Positions 45,801 to 52,896 of a DNA stretch of 64,000 nt are shown here, piece after piece (positions within the stretch are counted from its first letter, which is position 1; every line of letters starts with the position of its first letter). The translations under genes and the position numbers were made by a program. The stretch comes from JBCCXL01 sp039191605 (GTDB lineage: Bacteria > Acidobacteriota > Thermoanaerobaculia > Multivoradales > JAHZIX01), in the NCBI GenBank assembly GCA_039191605.1, contig JBCCXL010000015.1:105049-169048 (forward strand), read 5' to 3'. The notes under the pieces are model-generated. The model was not told the DNA's origin. It searched no databases and was given only the letters and a program-made list of their open reading frames with translations.

Positions 45801-45926
45801 CAGCAGATGCGTTCGCGGGTGGAGCGCCTGCTCTCGATGGTGGAGACCCTCTCCGACGACGAGGCTCGAGAGCTGCTGCTGGGTCGCAAGAAGTCCTCCG
45901 GGCAGGAACCGGAAACCGACTCCTGA
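36831..45926 (+). CDS. Lipo-NRPS: FAAL-ACP-C-A(Ser)-PCP-C-A(Gly)
   Basis: 3031 residues. FAAL (1-620; YTSGSTAAPKG, GRRKDLVVVRGRNHDP) activates a fatty acid for ACP S689. C1 has HHIVSDL (H923-L929). A1 (about 1247-1836) reads D-V-W-H-I-S-L-V-D-K by eye, a serine-type code. PCP serine is S1888 (GGDSIR). C2 (2010-2463) has FDAVLDG (2147-2153) where HHxxxDG is expected, losing the catalytic histidines. A2 (2480-2990) reads D-I-L-Q-L-G-A-V-W-K, close to glycine codes. The protein ends about 45 residues after A2 with no carrier, thioesterase or reductase. A1 carries an SLNTG repeat insert between cores A5 and A6. Predicted product class is an N-acyl-Ser-Gly lipid; release is unexplained. Confidence 0.9.
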   Translation: MSSLRPGPGSASSTLVELSMERAQLHPERVAFRVREGSGQESVLTFGDLDVRASALAARLVEQGLSGERVLLLLPTGVDYIAAFFACLYAGAVAVPVYPPRVNRHLERLETVLADCEAAAALTHRAGRSGVERFEQRRGHPVAVRWLVLEELLGLSEDDLAMGFRGPTVRSGDLAFLQYTSGSTAAPKGVRVSHRNLLHNQQLIQAAFGTTGEDVVGSWLPLYHDMGLVGAILHPLWAGISCSLLSPVEFTRDPRRWLELIGEHQITISGAPNFAYDLCVRRIEEERRRGLDLSSWRVAFNGAETVHPETLHRFEAAFQPQGFRASAFLPCYGLAEATLLVTGGPAAQGPRIRAFDASDLRRGRAVPALEAEPAAGAVDERSSALDLPPAVLPAATAGRELVSCGRPVPGWRLLVVDPETYKPQPDGVVGELWLAGRSVAGGYWRRDGETQEAFLAFTEGVGDGPFLRTGDLGFIAGGQLYLVGRRKDLVVVRGRNHDPADLEATAAAAHPVLREGRSLSIGAAFAVEGEQGELPVVVQEVPREYRRWPQGVLEEVVDSVRRRVVEDHGLDLAAVALVQPGGVPRTSSGKVRRQATRDAFDAGLLPILQLWRPAAPSLEGKEGEATLPLPTEEGGPGAAATVSGAPHDLSETEASAVERWLRRELSSILELQLSPAELELSAAAVGLDSLRGQQLLQSIAQRFHLEISLPQLLEMESLRQLVYRIERESAGAGEPLALPRTAEGLREHPLTYGQEALYYLHQLHPRSSADHLVAAARLRVLPPRERVSGEASSATEAQGAVPDRPAQERLLGAVARAVETLVLRYRALRVSFQAPQGRPVQRVLPMPAATARRAFSVVDGERREDLPALLRSLAEEAFDLERGPLLRVTLLRPAAESAGSTAPSAGRREGEDEGDVVLVLVVHHIVSDLISLTRLVDELLALVNHHRGLAPPPTSPPGREIFDVARWQRSWIESPRARKLQRWWAHALEAAPEALELPSDRPRPRRRSFRGGVLDSRLEEGAVAALERAAGRQGATLFIALQTVFQVAAARWSGRDDFLLGTLSSGRSNSSSAGVMGYMVNPLPLVARVREALPLSTLIQQVKAQVLGVLEHQDFPFPLLVERLRPPRDAARSPIFQVLFALQRADLPDAEAAAAVAVGQGAEAFDHHGLSVEPLTVPRNAAQFDLSLFIARGSRGARLRMEYATDLYDATTMRRFLEFFSELARGLGGEPGDAVARCSALAPAQRHQVLVESDPATPRWTLPTGREGTLLGWLEDALPRFVETTAVIWGQPGETTACSLEALHQRADLLATGLRALGVEAESPVAVALPRGGDLLPVLLAVWKAGAAFLPLDIEGPARRRERILADARVRVAIGDLGSETGAESSTPPGSPREVRPRWIRVADLEALAAGVPRRPPVPLHPQSLAYVLYTSGSTGQPKGVMGTHGALLNRLRWMQDRFPLESGDRVLQKTPTTFDVCLWELFWPLAVGASVVMAAPGEQRDPRALARWVEREGIRILHFVPSLLPAFLEELGGVSRDRWPRWIICSGEGLPVTLARRMAETLPQVGLANLYGPTEAAVDVTAHLLGAVAARDTGYLNTGSLNTGSLNTGSLNTGAHGTVPIGRAIPRVRVPVLDAFGRPVPLGVPGQLYLGGVALARGYLHQPRRTAELFVPDSTPRAVGQRLYATGDLVLRQVEGSLVYLRRLDQQIKVRGVRLELGEVEAALLEHPEVSAAVVSMSSVGQRSDEEAAGDWLRGEADGESSVRRFHGGGGRNTAPRLIAWVEAVEGRAGSSASPSRTELREFLQQRLPSAMIPASMVVLGALPRTASGKVDRRSLPWPRAQRPADGAPWAAPETPRQQVLVEAWRKVLGVEDIGVDDNFFDLGGDSIRSLQVRSALHREGYEVGLEDQLRWQTIRDLAPHLSSLAERKDAAAAASDTTASSAESPDGPSPLITTVTPDSMAGRDSVLTVVEGELIPSLEEEDEQESVDDDRPFAMVAEEDRALLPTEVEDAYPLSRTQAGVIFHSQFDADAPMYRNIFLCRLRGPVDRRKLERALQVAVDRHPMLRTGFDLGHFGEPLQLIFRRARVPLRTLDLRSRGESGQDRELQRWLAREKDTELDWSSPPLVRFFLLRLGPSTFCLALSFFDAVLDGWSAASLAAEILRRYDRSLDRFATGVETPEEPPPSRLYREFVARERRAMGDEKERSFWRRYLEGAAAMPFPRWGSGEAGAPRIHVLDVEIPGSWTGALEDLARRSGAALKHALLAAHGTVMARLSGQREVVVGLEVNARPEVPGAERVLGMHMNVLPLRLRGAGGDGAEGWQRAVSQGFEAEQEVWPHRRIPLREIQRLVEIQELAETVFNFTHFHVLRSLDGLHHLKVLDAVGFDHTSFALRADFNRHPRSGDLQLSLVADLRRIPRPQLSWVGDCYLRTLGAMVADEFPLEGRRGAFGDSLLTAAQRHQLLLEWNDTACDPAMSLAAAGSGWLPDLLLEQARRDPAAIAVEWGEQRWSYGELLFCSVRLAQYLQEIGVGPEDPVAVALEPGAERVVVVLAVTLCSAPFVPLDLDHPAQRLLTILEDCGAQLLLTTSPSFAEVAGELGISVRTPRVPPLGKEERAAALAAGSYTPPRQLRDPRQAAYILYTSGSTGAPKGVVIPHRAVVNLLAVFARLTGFGAGQRWLASTTLSFDIAILELFLPLATGGTMVITDSGQDGEVLRRRLQQGEIQCFQATPASWRLLLEAGWKGDAQLKALCGGETLDPTLAQQLWVRVETLWNAYGPTEATVWSTFHRLPLKSQQEGEDVPIGRPLGNTQVVLLDALGRLAPMGVVGEICLGGVGLARGYRANPRRSAEVFVPSPLPEQPGGRVYRTGDLGWMDAQGRLHFAGRRDQQIKLSGFRIEPAEIEAQLLALPGIQGAAVTVRSVGSGREALVAYVVPSVEPAPSRKELRTLLARQLPSYMIPQAFITMRSLPLTPSGKIDRRALPAPGQLQQMRSRVERLLSMVETLSDDEARELLLGRKKSSGQEPETDS
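41606..41677 (+). repeat. 15-bp in-frame tandem repeat inside A-domain 1
   Basis: Units of 15 bp (cctcaatactggctc twice, tctcaatactggctc, tctcaatacaggggc, with a partial unit before) encode YLNTG-SLNTG-SLNTG-SLNTG in the loop after NLYGPTEAAVDVT. Confidence 0.9.
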
Positions 45927-46033
45927 GCGGGCCCTCCTAAGCCAACACTTCCGGACCATTCTTCCCCGGTCTCCGCCTCTGCGGGCGAGTCCCTGGATCT
46001 CCACCCCTCACCGCGCTATCCTCCCCGGCGACT

Positions 46034-48367
46034 ATGGCAGCAAAGAAACCCCCGTCTTCGTCCTCCTCGAATCGAGGTTCCCGCGGTCGTCAGCCCGAAG
46101 GTGAGCAAGGGGAGCTGCAGCTTTCCCTCGCCGCGGACGAGGTGGATGCGGAACGCCGCTCGATGGCGGAGTTCACCGAGAAGGCGTACCTGGACTATTC
46201 CATGTACGTCATTCTGGATCGCGCTTTGCCCCACGTTGGGGACGGCCTCAAGCCGGTGCAGCGGCGCATCGTCTACGCCATGTCGGAGCTCGGCCTGTCG
46301 GCGCTGGCGAAGTTCAAGAAGAGCGCCCGCACCGTCGGCGACGTGATCGGTAAGTACCATCCCCACGGCGATTCCGCCTGCTACGAGGCGATGGTGTTGA
46401 TGGCTCAATCCTTCTCCTACCGCTACACGCTGGTGGAGGGACAGGGCAATTGGGGCACCCAGGACGATCCCAAATCCTTCGCCGCCATGCGCTATACCGA
46501 GGCGCGGCTGACCCGCTATGCCAAGACCCTGCTCTCGGAGCTCGGCCAGGGCACGGTGGAGTGGGGGCAGAACTTCGACGGGACGATGAAGGAGCCCCTG
46601 CTGCTGCCGGCGCGGCTGCCCAACGTGCTGCTCAACGGGGCCACCGGCATTGCCGTGGGCATGGCGACGGATATCCCGCCTCACAACATCGGTGAGGTGT
46701 CGCGGGCGGCGATCCATCTGTTGGAGAATCCCAAGGCGACCCTCGAAGACCTGATGGAGCATCTCCCCGGACCGGACTTCCCGACCCCGGCGGAGATCAT
46801 CTCGACGCCGGAGGAGATTCGGGTCGCCTACGAGACCGGCTCCGGTAGCCTGCGGGCGAGGGCCCGCTGGGAGATCGAGCAGGGTTCGGTGGTGGTCACC
46901 GCCCTGCCGTACCAGGTCTCCGGCTCCAAGGTGCTCTCCCAGATCGCCGCGCAGATGCAGTCCAAGAAGCTGCCCTGGGTGGACGACCTGCGGGATGAAT
47001 CGGACCACCAGCACGAATGCCGCCTGGTGATCGTGCCGCGCTCTAACCGCGTCGATATCCAGCGCCTGATGGCCCACCTCTTCGCCACCACCGATCTAGA
47101 GCGCAGCTACCGGGTCAACATGAATGCCATCGGCCTCGATGGACGCCCGCGCCTCTACCCGGTGCGGCGCCTGCTCAAGGAGTGGCTGGAGTTCCGCACC
47201 GAGACGGTGCGGCGGCGCCTCAAGCATCGCTACGATCAGGTGCAGGAGCGCCTGCACCTGCTGGCGGGCTTCCTCATCGCCTACCTCAACATCGACGAGG
47301 TGATCGCCATCATCCGCGAGGAGGAGAAGCCGAAGCCGGTGCTGATGGAGCGCTTCGGCCTCAGCGATGCCCAGGCGGAGGCGATTCTCGAGCTCAAGCT
47401 GCGCCATCTCTCCCGACTGGAGGAGATGAAGATCCGCGGCGAGCAGGACAAGCTGGCGGCGGAGCGAGATCAGCTGGAGCGGCTCCTCGGCTCGCCGGAA
47501 GCCCTGCGCCAGCAGGTGAAGGAAGAGATCGAGGCGGACGCCGAGGCCTACGGCGACCAGCGTCGCTCGCCGCTGGTGGAGCGGCCGGCGGCCCAGGCCC
47601 TGGATCCGGCGGAGCTGCTGCCCTCGGAAGCGGTGACGGTGGTGCTCTCGGACAACGGCTGGGTGCGGGCCGCCAAGGGCCACGAGGTGGACGCCGCCGG
47701 GCTTTCCTACCGCACCGGAGACGCCTTCCGCCACGCCGCCCGCACCAGGTCGAACCTCCAAGTGGCCTTCCTCGACTCCACCGGCCGCAGCTACGCGCTG
47801 GCGGCGCGGGAGCTACCCTCGGCGCGGGGCCAGGGAGAACCCCTCTCCTCCAGCGTCAGCCCTCCCTCCGGGGCGAGCTTCCTGTGGACCGTCGGCTCGG
47901 CGTCGGAGGACGCCCAATGGCTGCTGGCCACCGACGCCGGCTACGGCTTCGTCACCCGCTTCGGTGACTTGCTGACCCGCCACAGCGCCGGCAAGGTGGT
48001 GCTCACGGTGCCCTCCGGCGCGACGCCGCTGGAGCCCTGTGCGGTGAGCGACTTGGACAGCGATTGGGTGGTGGGAGTGACCGACCAGGGACGGCTGCTG
48101 GCCTTCCCCCTCAGCGAGCTACCGCAAATGGCCCGGGGCAAGGGGGTGAAGATCCTCAACATGCCCAAGACCAAGCGGCACGGCCAAGAGACGCTGATTG
48201 GAGCGGTGGTGGTGCCGGTGGGCGGTGCGGTGAGGGTGCACACCGAGGGACAGTACAAGACCCTCACCCGCGCCGAGCTGGAGCAGGAATTCGCCGGCGA
48301 GCGGGCCGCCCGGGGGACCCGTCTGCCCCGCGGCTTCTGGAGCCCGATTCGGCTCGAGGTCGTCTGA
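46034..48367 (+). CDS. parC: DNA topoisomerase IV subunit A
   Basis: 777 residues. Cleaves and rejoins DNA to decatenate chromosomes with ParE. After a Ser/Arg tail (1-45) the breakage-reunion domain is plain: DRALPHVGDGLKPVQRRI, the quinolone-region KYHPHGDSACYE, and the catalytic tyrosine Y154 in AAMRYTEARL. The C-terminal blades include LPSARGQGEPL. Resemblance to the enterobacterial ParC sequence I know is high along the whole length (for example ELGLxAxAKFKKSARTVGDV), more than expected for a distant phylum. ParE is not in the window. It follows the NRPS after 107 bp but is probably separate. Confidence 0.94.
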   Translation: MAAKKPPSSSSSNRGSRGRQPEGEQGELQLSLAADEVDAERRSMAEFTEKAYLDYSMYVILDRALPHVGDGLKPVQRRIVYAMSELGLSALAKFKKSARTVGDVIGKYHPHGDSACYEAMVLMAQSFSYRYTLVEGQGNWGTQDDPKSFAAMRYTEARLTRYAKTLLSELGQGTVEWGQNFDGTMKEPLLLPARLPNVLLNGATGIAVGMATDIPPHNIGEVSRAAIHLLENPKATLEDLMEHLPGPDFPTPAEIISTPEEIRVAYETGSGSLRARARWEIEQGSVVVTALPYQVSGSKVLSQIAAQMQSKKLPWVDDLRDESDHQHECRLVIVPRSNRVDIQRLMAHLFATTDLERSYRVNMNAIGLDGRPRLYPVRRLLKEWLEFRTETVRRRLKHRYDQVQERLHLLAGFLIAYLNIDEVIAIIREEEKPKPVLMERFGLSDAQAEAILELKLRHLSRLEEMKIRGEQDKLAAERDQLERLLGSPEALRQQVKEEIEADAEAYGDQRRSPLVERPAAQALDPAELLPSEAVTVVLSDNGWVRAAKGHEVDAAGLSYRTGDAFRHAARTRSNLQVAFLDSTGRSYALAARELPSARGQGEPLSSSVSPPSGASFLWTVGSASEDAQWLLATDAGYGFVTRFGDLLTRHSAGKVVLTVPSGATPLEPCAVSDLDSDWVVGVTDQGRLLAFPLSELPQMARGKGVKILNMPKTKRHGQETLIGAVVVPVGGAVRVHTEGQYKTLTRAELEQEFAGERAARGTRLPRGFWSPIRLEVV

Positions 48368-48431
48368 GACGCCCGGTCTGAAGACCGACCGCCTCAGGTC
48401 ACTCTCAGGACTGATCGGTCGACGGGCGGAA

Positions 48432-48467
48432 CGCTCGTGAGAGGGGGACTAGGTCCCCTCACGAGCG
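48432..48467. terminator. Hairpin between convergent parC and S9 peptidase genes
   Basis: cgctcgtga (48432-48440) pairs with tcacgagcg (48459-48467), and ggggac (48444-48449) with gtcccc (48453-48458), leaving a 3-base bulge and a TAG loop. A 15-bp GC-rich stem in a convergent gap suits a two-way terminator, although no T-run is present. Confidence 0.65.
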
Positions 48468-48472
48468 CTGGC

Positions 48473-51010
48473 CTACCGCTCGACCGCCGGGCGGTATTCG
48501 GGGCGCAGGAATTCGTCGAAATGCCCTAAGCGCGCCCGGTCGGCGAAGGTATCGCCGGCCTCGTCGAACCAATGGGTTTGATTCGGCAGGATGACCAGTC
48601 GGTGCTCGATGCCGGCCCGCACCAGCGCGTCGACCAGCTTCATCGTCGAGGAGAAGGGAGCGTTGATGTCTGAAGTGCCGTGGATCAGCATCAGCTCCCC
48701 CTTCAGCTGGGAGACGAGCTCGATATTCGAGGCCGCTCGGTAGCCCTCGATGTTCTCCGACGGCAGGTCCATGTAGGCCTCGATGATCATGTTGTGATCC
48801 CACAGATCCGCCACCGGCGCCGTGGAAACGCCGACGGTGAAGAGATCGCCCTCGGTGAGCAGCGCCCGCTGGGTCATGTAGCCGCCCCAGGAGCCGCCGT
48901 AGATTCCCACCCGGTCGAGATCCATCCACGGCCGGGTGGCGCCGGCGCCGCGCAGCGCCGCGGCGTGATCCGCCACCTCGTGCTGCCCGAAGCTTCGATA
49001 GACCACGTCCTGGAAGGCCTTGCCTCGTTCCGGGGTGCCGCGGCCGTCGAGCACCGCCACGATGTAGCCCATCTGCGCTACCGAGGCGGCCTGCACCGCG
49101 CGGCGGTCGAAATGCCGCTGCGGAGCCCAGGTGATGAAGGGGCCGTTGTAGATGTAGTCGAGCACCGGGTAGCGGCGCTGGGGATCGAAGTCCGGGGGGA
49201 AGAAGAGCCAGCCGTGGAGCTCGGTGACGCCGTCGTCGGCGAGGGCCTGGAAGGGCTCCGGTTCCGGCACGTCCCAGGCCGGCGGCAGATCGACCTCGGC
49301 GCGGGAGAGGAGGGCGAGAGTGCGGCCGTCCAGGGCGGAGCGCAGGGTCACCGTCGGCGGCTGGTCCGGGGCGCTGCGGCGGTCGAGGAAGACCTGGTGA
49401 GAGGGCGAGAGGGTGACCTCGTGCTCGCCCTCTCCCACGCTGAGGCGAGTGAGGGGCGGCGGCGAGCCCTTGGGCGGCACCCGCAGCGGGACTCGATAGA
49501 GGTGGGTATCGTAGGGTCGTCCCGCTTCGGCGTTGGCGGTGAGGAAGACGGTGCCGCTCTCCTCGTCCACCGCGATGATCTTCTGCACCTCAAAGTGCTT
49601 GCCGTCAGACCCCTTGCCGTCAGGGCCCTGGGAGCCACCCGCCGTCAGCCGGCCGAGGAGCTGTCCTTCGGCGGAGTAGCGGTAGACGTGGCGCCAGCCG
49701 TCTCGGTCCGAGAGCCAGAGGAAGCCGCCGTCTTGGAGCGGGGTCCAAAGATCCTGCCACACCTCCCACAGGCGCAGGCCCTCAATGAAGGTGGGGGAGG
49801 TCTCGGTGAGCAGCACGGTGGCGCGGGCGCTCACCGGATCCACCGCCAGCAGGTCGATGCGGTCGACGGTGCGGCTCACCCGCATCAGCAGCGCCCGCTG
49901 AGCGTCGCTGTAGTCCACCGGGAAGTAGTAGGCGTCCGCCGCCGGATCCGGAGCGTCCCAGCTGCCGTCCGCCCGCTGCTGCCGATCCCAGGTGATCTCC
50001 CGCTCCCGGGTGGCGAGAACGTCGATGAGGTAGGGGCGGAAGTGTTCCATGAGGCCACCGGAGCGGGTGTAGGGGACCTCATCGATCACTTCCCAGCTGT
50101 CGAGCCAGCGGATCACGGGGATGTCGCGAAGGCCGCGCTTGTCGCCCCTCACGGTGAGCAGCCGCAGGCCGTCCGGGGACCACAGGCTGGAGTCCACCTG
50201 GAAGCCGTCCTCGCTGGTGCCGGTGGTGGTGACGGCGCGGTGGGCGCTGTCCGCCACCGATCGACGCCAGAGGTTGCCGTCCCCCTCGTTGAGGAGCTGG
50301 CGGCCGTCCGGCGAGGGCAGCTCGTAGACGTCCGGGTCGCCGTCCGCCAGCCCGGTGCGCACCAGCTGAGGCTCCTGGTGCTGATGGATCGGAGTCGGCA
50401 GCCGAGAGAGAGAATAGTCGTCGAAGTAGAGCCGAAAGCGCTGGCCGACGGCCTCGAAGGTCACGCTGTCGCGGCCGTCGAGGGTCTCGACGGTGAGCTT
50501 GGGAATCGGCAGCGGCCTGCCGAGCTCTATGGCCTCCAGCAGCTCGTTGACGCCGGGGCCGGTGAAGCCCTCCAGGGCCCGCCCGAGGCGGGGGCGATCG
50601 AAGAGGGGCTGTGGGCGGCGGGCGACCCAGCGCCCTTCGGCATCCCGCTCCAGCCTCACCCGCAGAAAGCGCTGGCGGTGCGGCGGCCCCTCCGGATAGA
50701 CGAAGGAGGTGCCGTCCTCCAGCCATCGCGGCTCCACCTGGCCGCCGCGGCGGTGGGTGGGCAGCTCGAGGGTGCGCAGATAGCGCTGCCAGCGCTCCTC
50801 GAAGCTCGGAAAGTCCGCTTCTTCCATCGCAGTAGACGGCGGAGAGGACGCCGAGGAGAGCGCCGAAGGGGCTGGCTGGCTTGGATCAGCTTCCTGACCG
50901 GCGGCCAGGGCACCGGAAGGGGAGAGGGCGCCGAGCCACAGCCCGATCGTCACCGCGGTAAGACCCGTGCGGACCAGGAAGGCTCCGCGGGCGCGGGGAT
51001 CCCAAATCAT
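48473..51010 (-). CDS. S9 family (dipeptidyl peptidase IV/prolyl oligopeptidase-like) secreted peptidase
   Basis: 845 residues from ATG 51010, chosen because GGAGGT sits just upstream; the frame reaches 51040. Signal peptide (hydrophobic LTAVTIGLWLGALSP, cleavage near ALAAG). The N-terminal two-thirds is a beta-propeller (DPP IV N-terminal type). The C-terminal alpha/beta hydrolase domain has nucleophile S707 in GGSWGGYMT, Asp in HGTSDINAPF and His in NQTHWFD, a full triad. Probably removes dipeptides after proline or alanine from peptides in the periplasm. It converges on parC and diverges from hisS. Confidence 0.92.
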   Translation of the reverse strand: MIWDPRARGAFLVRTGLTAVTIGLWLGALSPSGALAAGQEADPSQPAPSALSSASSPPSTAMEEADFPSFEERWQRYLRTLELPTHRRGGQVEPRWLEDGTSFVYPEGPPHRQRFLRVRLERDAEGRWVARRPQPLFDRPRLGRALEGFTGPGVNELLEAIELGRPLPIPKLTVETLDGRDSVTFEAVGQRFRLYFDDYSLSRLPTPIHQHQEPQLVRTGLADGDPDVYELPSPDGRQLLNEGDGNLWRRSVADSAHRAVTTTGTSEDGFQVDSSLWSPDGLRLLTVRGDKRGLRDIPVIRWLDSWEVIDEVPYTRSGGLMEHFRPYLIDVLATREREITWDRQQRADGSWDAPDPAADAYYFPVDYSDAQRALLMRVSRTVDRIDLLAVDPVSARATVLLTETSPTFIEGLRLWEVWQDLWTPLQDGGFLWLSDRDGWRHVYRYSAEGQLLGRLTAGGSQGPDGKGSDGKHFEVQKIIAVDEESGTVFLTANAEAGRPYDTHLYRVPLRVPPKGSPPPLTRLSVGEGEHEVTLSPSHQVFLDRRSAPDQPPTVTLRSALDGRTLALLSRAEVDLPPAWDVPEPEPFQALADDGVTELHGWLFFPPDFDPQRRYPVLDYIYNGPFITWAPQRHFDRRAVQAASVAQMGYIVAVLDGRGTPERGKAFQDVVYRSFGQHEVADHAAALRGAGATRPWMDLDRVGIYGGSWGGYMTQRALLTEGDLFTVGVSTAPVADLWDHNMIIEAYMDLPSENIEGYRAASNIELVSQLKGELMLIHGTSDINAPFSSTMKLVDALVRAGIEHRLVILPNQTHWFDEAGDTFADRARLGHFDEFLRPEYRPAVER

Positions 51011-51435
51011 CGTGGACCTCCAAAGGGAGATAGAGGGCATCGAAGGTGATGAAGAGCGCTAATTCTAAACAACTGAGCCGTCGGTCGACAGACCCCACGC
51101 AAGGTATGGCGAAAAATGCCTTGTCAACCTGGGCAGCCCTCGTCCCCGGGGCCGAATCCAGAGAAGAATGCGCTTCATTCTATCCTCTTCCCTTTCTGAA
51201 CGCCCAGGCACGCCCAGAGATGCTCTCCCCGGGGCTCGTGGCGCTAGCCAGGTCCACCATGGGAGCGCTATATTGGCCAGCCGAGCATCTTTCCCGCCGC
51301 GGCGGGCTTTGAATCCATGGGTGCCGCTGCGGAATCGCTGGCTCGAGAGACTCGCTTTCTCTCGCCGCTGCCGGGGACCGCCGTCCCCGCGCTTCTGTCT
51401 TTTCTCCCCTTCCTTTCCCTCTCGATGGTGATTTC
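51011..51435. promoter_or_regulatory. Divergent spacer between the S9 peptidase and hisS
   Basis: 425 bases between divergent starts. I see no tRNA, hairpin leader, T-box or convincing promoter boxes. Confidence 0.3.
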
Positions 51436-52896
51436 ATGAGCAAGAAGAAATCCTCCAAGGTCAAAGCGCGCCTCTCCCGCGGTCTTCGGGACCTGCTGCC
51501 GGAAGACATGATCGCTCGTCAGCGGATGGTGGATACCATCCGCGGCGTCTACGAGCTCTACGGCTTCTCTCCGCTGGCGACTCCAGCGGTGGAGTACAAG
51601 GAAGTGCTGGTGGGCTCCGCCGGACAGGAGGCTCATCAGAGCATCTTCGACGTCACCAATCCCGAGGGCGAAGAACTCGGTCTGCGCTTCGACCTCACCG
51701 TGCCCCTGGCGCGGGTGATCGCCCAGCATCGGGAGCTGCCCCGCCCCTTCCGCCGTTACCAGGTGGATTCCGTGTGGCGGGCAGATAAGCCCGACAAGGG
51801 TCGTTTCCGGGAGTTCACCCAATTCGACCTCGATAGCGTCGGCGCGCCTTCGGAAATCGCCGACACCGAGATCCTGGCGGGCATGTGCGACACCCTCGAC
51901 GCCCTGGAGGTCGGTTCCTATACCGTGCGCTTCTCCAGCCGCACCCTGCTGGAGACCCTGCTGGACTACGCCGGCATTTCCCGGGAGCGGGGAGCGGACG
52001 TCTTTCGAGTCCTCGACAAGCTGGACAAGATCGGCCTCGAGAAGGTCAAGAAGGAGCTCACCACCGGCTATAAGGACGAATCCGGCGACGTGATCTCCGG
52101 CGTCGGTCTGGAGCTTGCCCAGGTGGAGGCGATCGAGCGCTTCCTGGAGCTCAAGGTGAGCTCTCGGGACGAGGTGCTGGGCCAGCTGCGGGAGCTCTTC
52201 GCCAGCGTCGAGGGCGCCGCTGCCGCCCTGGACGGCGTCGATCGAATCTCCAAGCATCTCTACACCCTGGGCTACGGCGACGACAAGGTGAGCCTCGATC
52301 CCTCCATCGCCCGCGGCCTGGCCTATTACACCGGCCCGGTTTTCGAGGCCGTCCTGGACGACGCGCCGCAATTCGGCTCGGTTTTCGGCGGCGGCCGCTA
52401 CGACGGCCTGGTGCGCCGTTTCCTGGGCCAGGACGTGCCCGCCGTCGGCGCCTCCATCGGCGTCGATCGCCTGCTGGCGGCGCTGCGCCACCTCGGCCGC
52501 CTCGGCGGCCGCTCCACCGTTGCCGACGTGCTGGTGCTCACGATGGATCCGGCTCTCAACGGCGACGCCCTGGCGATCACCTACGAGCTGCGCCGGGCGG
52601 GGATCCCCACCGAAATCTATCTCGGCAAGCCACGCTCCATCGGCAAGCAATTCAAGCACGCCGACCGAATCGGGGTGCCCCTGGCGCTGATCTACGGTCC
52701 TGACGAGAAGGAGCAGGGCATCGTCCAGATCAAGGACCTCGCCGCCGGCCGCGCCCGCTCCCAGGAGCTGGAGTCCCGCGAGGACTGGATCGAGGAGCGC
52801 CCGGGGCAGCAGGAGGTGCCCCGCGAGGGTCTGGCTCAGACGGTGGCGGATCTGCTGCGGCGCATCGCCGCCAGCGATCGAGGCGGGGCCTCGTGA
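51436..52896 (+). CDS. hisS: Histidine-tRNA ligase
   Basis: 486 residues from ATG 51436. Class II synthetase charging tRNA-His. Motif 1 region RGLRDLLPEDM; motif 2 FRRYQVDSVWRADKPDKGRFREFTQFDLD; histidine signature GLAYYTGPVFE; motif 3 SIGVDRLLAAL. The C-terminal anticodon-binding domain spans about 360-455, followed by a charged tail. Motif 2 and GLAYYTGPVFE resemble the longer HisS type shared with archaea and eukaryotes. Its stop overlaps the start of the hutH gene. Confidence 0.94.
   Translation: MSKKKSSKVKARLSRGLRDLLPEDMIARQRMVDTIRGVYELYGFSPLATPAVEYKEVLVGSAGQEAHQSIFDVTNPEGEELGLRFDLTVPLARVIAQHRELPRPFRRYQVDSVWRADKPDKGRFREFTQFDLDSVGAPSEIADTEILAGMCDTLDALEVGSYTVRFSSRTLLETLLDYAGISRERGADVFRVLDKLDKIGLEKVKKELTTGYKDESGDVISGVGLELAQVEAIERFLELKVSSRDEVLGQLRELFASVEGAAAALDGVDRISKHLYTLGYGDDKVSLDPSIARGLAYYTGPVFEAVLDDAPQFGSVFGGGRYDGLVRRFLGQDVPAVGASIGVDRLLAALRHLGRLGGRSTVADVLVLTMDPALNGDALAITYELRRAGIPTEIYLGKPRSIGKQFKHADRIGVPLALIYGPDEKEQGIVQIKDLAAGRARSQELESREDWIEERPGQQEVPREGLAQTVADLLRRIAASDRGGAS

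Noticed and set aside
48680..51049. Plus-strand frame of 789 codons opposite the S9 peptidase
   Set aside because: The minus strand has a signal peptide and full catalytic triad; the plus frame is low-complexity His/Gly/Val-rich antisense.
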